From positions 1-8,786 of the forward strand of contig JAISVD010000136.1 in the NCBI GenBank assembly GCA_031271875.1: a DNA stretch of 8,786 nucleotides, in the 5' to 3' direction. Made by a program: the position numbers and the translations under genes. This DNA comes from Spirochaetaceae bacterium (lineage in GTDB: Bacteria; Spirochaetota; Spirochaetia; Treponematales; Treponemataceae). This document shows, piece after piece, positions 6,607 to 8,786 of the stretch; position 1 is the stretch's first letter; every line of letters begins with the position of its first letter. Under the pieces are notes generated by a model. The model worked only from the letters and a program-made list of their open reading frames with translations. It ran no database searches and was not told the DNA's origin.

Positions 6607-7788
6607 CTATCGATTCTCCAGTTTCTCAAATATCAGATCAAGCTCGGCGTTGAGCAGGGATATCTCATCCTGGGTTACCATATCGGGGTGCTTTGAAAGC
6701 TCATCGATACGGTCAAACAGGGACTGAATATAGGTTATGTCCAGCATATCATCGGTTATGTTCTCTGCCGTAAGCCATCTGTGATCCGGGGCGCCGCTCC
6801 CTGAGACTGCGTCCGTTCCCTGCCCGCTCCCTTCAACGGAAGAGGGCGGCCCTGAAAGGGGCGACCCTGAAAGAGGCTCTTCTGAAGAGGGCTGAGCCGA
6901 AGGCTGAACGGTAACGGCCCCGGAATCCTTTATAAAATCAACAGCGCCGCTGGAAGGCGCATAGTTCCTTCCGGCAGCAGTGACCCCGGGACCGGCAACC
7001 ATATACATGCGGACGGTCATCTTTTCCATGGGGTTAAGACTCTTCGCGGGCCAGAACACCCCCAGAGCCGAATCATTGATGGCAAGGGAGGAGTTAAAGT
7101 TGCGGCCGGGAACAATGTTCGGCACCCATTCGGCGCTGTGCAGCCGCTCCCGGTTCGCCGCACTGATGGTTTCCGGCACTGAAACATTCTGTCCGGTAAA
7201 AATGAACTTCAGCGACGCCGAACGTCCCGCTGACAGTACCCACTGCTCGGAACGGATATCCTTCAGCTCGGTCTCCGAGGATATCCTGTCGCGGACGGCG
7301 GTTGAAAAATGGATACCCATGTTTTCACCGAGCATGGTATCGAATATCCCCTTGAGGCTGAATTCTCCCCACCGCTCCTGGATATTCTCCACCGAAGCAT
7401 CGATCCGCACCGTATCGGCGCCGGAATTCCCCGATGAGGTGAGAAAAAAGTCCAGGGTCACCGTAGCGCCGCCGGCTATATTGTAGATAAGCCTTCCCCC
7501 TCCAGGAATATCCATCACCGAGGTTCTTACCCCGATCTTCTTCTGGAGCTTTGTCACCCGCCCGTTGATTTTAACGTAAAAAGCCGTTGTCTTGCCCAGC
7601 TCCTGATCAAAAAGGAGGGGTTCATACCTATTTTTCTCCGGATCGGACAGATAATACAGGGTAAACGTCCCCGTTTCATCGTAAAGGGTCAGTTTGAGCT
7701 TGCCGCTCTTTATCTCAAAGGGGACGGCGGAAAGCGCCGCGGCGGCGAAAACAAACAGAAACAATACCGGAAGCGACCTCTTTCCCAT
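6607..7788 (-). CDS. Secreted protein of unknown function, beta-rich with a Ser/Gly/Pro linker
   Basis: I do not recognise the family. The protein of 393 residues begins with a standard signal peptide (MGKRS, then hydrophobic LPVLFLFVFAAAALSA, likely cut before VPF). The mature part to about residue 280 is dominated by alternating beta strands (KLKLTLYDETGTFTLYYL; TVTLDFFLTSSG; SLKFIFTGQNVSV). A low-complexity Ser/Gly/Pro/Glu linker follows (about 290-335), then a helical, acidic C-terminal region (ITDDMLDITYIQSLFDRIDELSKH...). It probably acts in the periplasm or at the outer membrane; there is no lipobox cysteine and no C-terminal barrel signature that I can see. The ATG at 7788 is preferred over a TTG one codon earlier because AGGAGG (7800-7795) lies six bases upstream. 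The ATG overlaps the upstream TGA by one base (TGATG), implying coupled translation and joint function with the periplasmic TPR protein. Confidence 0.85.
   Translation of the reverse strand: MGKRSLPVLFLFVFAAAALSAVPFEIKSGKLKLTLYDETGTFTLYYLSDPEKNRYEPLLFDQELGKTTAFYVKINGRVTKLQKKIGVRTSVMDIPGGGRLIYNIAGGATVTLDFFLTSSGNSGADTVRIDASVENIQERWGEFSLKGIFDTMLGENMGIHFSTAVRDRISSETELKDIRSEQWVLSAGRSASLKFIFTGQNVSVPETISAANRERLHSAEWVPNIVPGRNFNSSLAINDSALGVFWPAKSLNPMEKMTVRMYMVAGPGVTAAGRNYAPSSGAVDFIKDSGAVTVQPSAQPSSEEPLSGSPLSGPPSSVEGSGQGTDAVSGSGAPDHRWLTAENITDDMLDITYIQSLFDRIDELSKHPDMVTQDEISLLNAELDLIFEKLENR
6845..6889 (-). repeat. Three imperfect 15-base tandem repeats in a linker-coding region
   Basis: On the plus strand three consecutive 15-base units start with GGC (6845, 6860, 6875). 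The first two differ at only two positions (GGCGGCCCTGAAAGG and GGCGACCCTGAAAGA); the third is more diverged. They encode five-residue repeats of the PLSGS/PLSGP kind in the secreted protein's linker. Because units are multiples of three bases, copy changes would keep the frame. Confidence 0.6.
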
Positions 7789-8696
7789 CAACTGCCTCCT
7801 CCGCCGGAACGGCGATCAAGCATATTCTGGAGTATATCGGCCTTTCGTTTCAGCTCCTCGATACCCGCAGCGGAATGCCGCCGCACAGAGATCAGTTCAT
7901 TTTCCATCCGGGCGTTCTGCTCCTGAAGCGAATCCAACTGTTCGGTCAGGGCCATGTTTTTCATCTTTTCGTTATTCAGTTCAACTTCCAGCTCCGTAAA
8001 GTTGCTGTCCTTCAGCAGATCCGCGATCCGCTTCTGATAGGCGGTAACCGCCTGTTCGTACACCCGCTCCCGGCGCTGGTACTCCTCCATCACCCGAAGA
8101 GACTCCTCGTGGGATGCCTTGAGCAGACGGAGCAGCTCCTCCTCCCGGCCCTGCTGGTGTATAAGAGCGATCCGGTAGGAAGCGGCCTCTGTTTTTGGGC
8201 TGAAGGAGTACTCCTGCACCACCCGCTGGTACATAACCAGCGCCGTATCGAAGATGCCGAGATCATACATACACTCCCCTATCCAGAACAGCGCCGAAGA
8301 AGCGAGTTCATGGCCGGGGTTCTCCTCAAAGAAGGCATACAACTGCCGTATGGCATCATCGTAACGGCCCGTATGGTAGAGGGCGCGTCCCCGCTGATAC
8401 TCTATGTCGCTGTACAGTTCCGAGTTTTTATACGAGGCAAGAAACATATCCGCACTGGCTGCGGCGGAAGCGTACTCCCCCGCGGACATCTCGGCCATTA
8501 CAAGCCAGTACAGCGCGTCCGGGGACGCCGTCTCCGGGGATGCTACGGCTTTCCTGAACGCGAGGATCGCCTCAGTCCAGTTTGAACCGGCATACGCCTC
8601 AAGTCCCGCGAACAGAGGATCGTTTTCGGCCCGTACCGTTAAAACGGAAACCGCTGAAACCAGCAGCACCGATATGAATATGCGCACTCTTTTCAT
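7788..8696 (-). CDS. Periplasmic TPR protein with C-terminal coiled coil (YbgF/CpoB-like architecture)
   Basis: The protein has a signal peptide (MKRVR, then IFISVLLVSAVSVLTVRA, likely cut after residue 23), TPR-type repeats from about 26 to 185 (FRKAV, DALYWLVMAEMSAGEYASAAA, YQRGRALYHTGRYDDAIRQLYAFFEENPGH, ALFWIGECMYDLGIFDTALVMYQRVVQEY), and a long charged coiled coil from about 186 to 295, ending in RRSGGGGS. The YDDAIRQLYAFFEENPGHELASSALFWIGECMYDLG run resembles the repeats of YbgF/CpoB and BamD-like proteins, but the coiled coil is C-terminal here, not N-terminal as in CpoB, so I do not assign that name. It probably scaffolds envelope proteins in the periplasm. An in-frame ATG at 8723 would add nine residues before the signal peptide and has no ribosome binding site; the ATG at 8696 (GGGAG about ten bases upstream) gives a normal signal sequence. 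A TTG at 8702 has better spacing and is an alternative. It overlaps the next gene by one base. Confidence 0.85.
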   Translation of the reverse strand: MKRVRIFISVLLVSAVSVLTVRAENDPLFAGLEAYAGSNWTEAILAFRKAVASPETASPDALYWLVMAEMSAGEYASAAASADMFLASYKNSELYSDIEYQRGRALYHTGRYDDAIRQLYAFFEENPGHELASSALFWIGECMYDLGIFDTALVMYQRVVQEYSFSPKTEAASYRIALIHQQGREEELLRLLKASHEESLRVMEEYQRRERVYEQAVTAYQKRIADLLKDSNFTELEVELNNEKMKNMALTEQLDSLQEQNARMENELISVRRHSAAGIEELKRKADILQNMLDRRSGGGGS

Positions 8697-8728
8697 CACC
8701 AACAGACTCCCGATAGAGGGCATCGCGA

Positions 8729-8763
8729 AAAATCCGGTCAGATTTTCCGAAATTCCCGGAAAA
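8729..8763 (-). other. Two mutually exclusive short hairpins ahead of the envelope operon
   Basis: On the minus strand TTTTCCG (8763-8757) pairs with CGGAAAA (8749-8743) around a 7-base loop. AAAATC (8746-8741) can instead pair with GATTTT (8734-8729) around a 6-base loop. The two stems share 8746-8743, so only one can form. The second ends in a T-rich tract (GGATTTTT). This could be the terminator of a gene beyond the right edge or a small attenuator; the stems are short. In one frame, a TGA at 8771-8769 after ELKWK might be the end of that gene. No promoter is evident between 8724 and 8786. Confidence 0.3.
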
Positions 8764-8786
8764 CAGCCTCACTTCCACTTCAATTC

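Noticed and set aside
8724..8786. An upstream gene ending with ELKWK at TGA 8771-8769, or a frame IEVEVRLFSGNFGKSDRIFRD running into the TPR gene
   Set aside because: Too few codons are visible to decide. The second frame would overlap the TPR gene by more than 100 bases, which is unlikely.

Overview
The window reads as a piece of a spirochaete chromosome, most likely from the Treponema group. It is moderately GC-rich, tightly packed, and every supported gene lies on the minus strand. The assignment rests on the gene mix: a divergent FliG-type flagellar protein of the extra kind spirochaetes carry, a PreP-type M16C peptidase, two TPR envelope proteins, and the N-terminus of an isoleucyl-tRNA synthetase. 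No mobile element, CRISPR array, rRNA or tRNA was seen.

Layout in transcription order, from the right edge. A short leader with two competing hairpins (about 8729-8763) precedes a possible operon: a periplasmic TPR/coiled-coil protein (7788-8696), a secreted beta-rich protein of unknown function (6607-7788), a membrane-anchored TPR protein (5938-6600), an OB-fold-like protein (5500-5907) and dtd, D-aminoacyl-tRNA deacylase (5054-5503). Three of the four junctions overlap or nearly touch. The fourth, between the TPR and OB-like frames, is the exception: they share one reading frame, are separated by a single TAG at 5938-5940, and the second has no credible ribosome binding site. I read them as one gene of about 366 codons interrupted by an amber codon.

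After a gap of about 105 bases a second unit begins: fliG-like (3710-4948), the M16C peptidase (648-3677) and a small unknown protein (400-612). The gap holds a near-consensus promoter (TTGACC, 17 bases, extended -10 TGcTATCAT) only 8 bases before the fliG-like ATG, with no Shine-Dalgarno sequence, so that mRNA is predicted to be leaderless. A 9-base inverted repeat joins this promoter to the 3' end of dtd.

At the left edge, after about 350 non-coding bases, the first 16 codons of a probable ileS run out of the window behind a strong AGGAGG site.

The right-hand genes look like parts of an envelope assembly: two exported proteins and one inner-membrane protein with a cytoplasmic TPR domain. 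Its position next to a FliG paralogue is suggestive, but a functional link is inference only.
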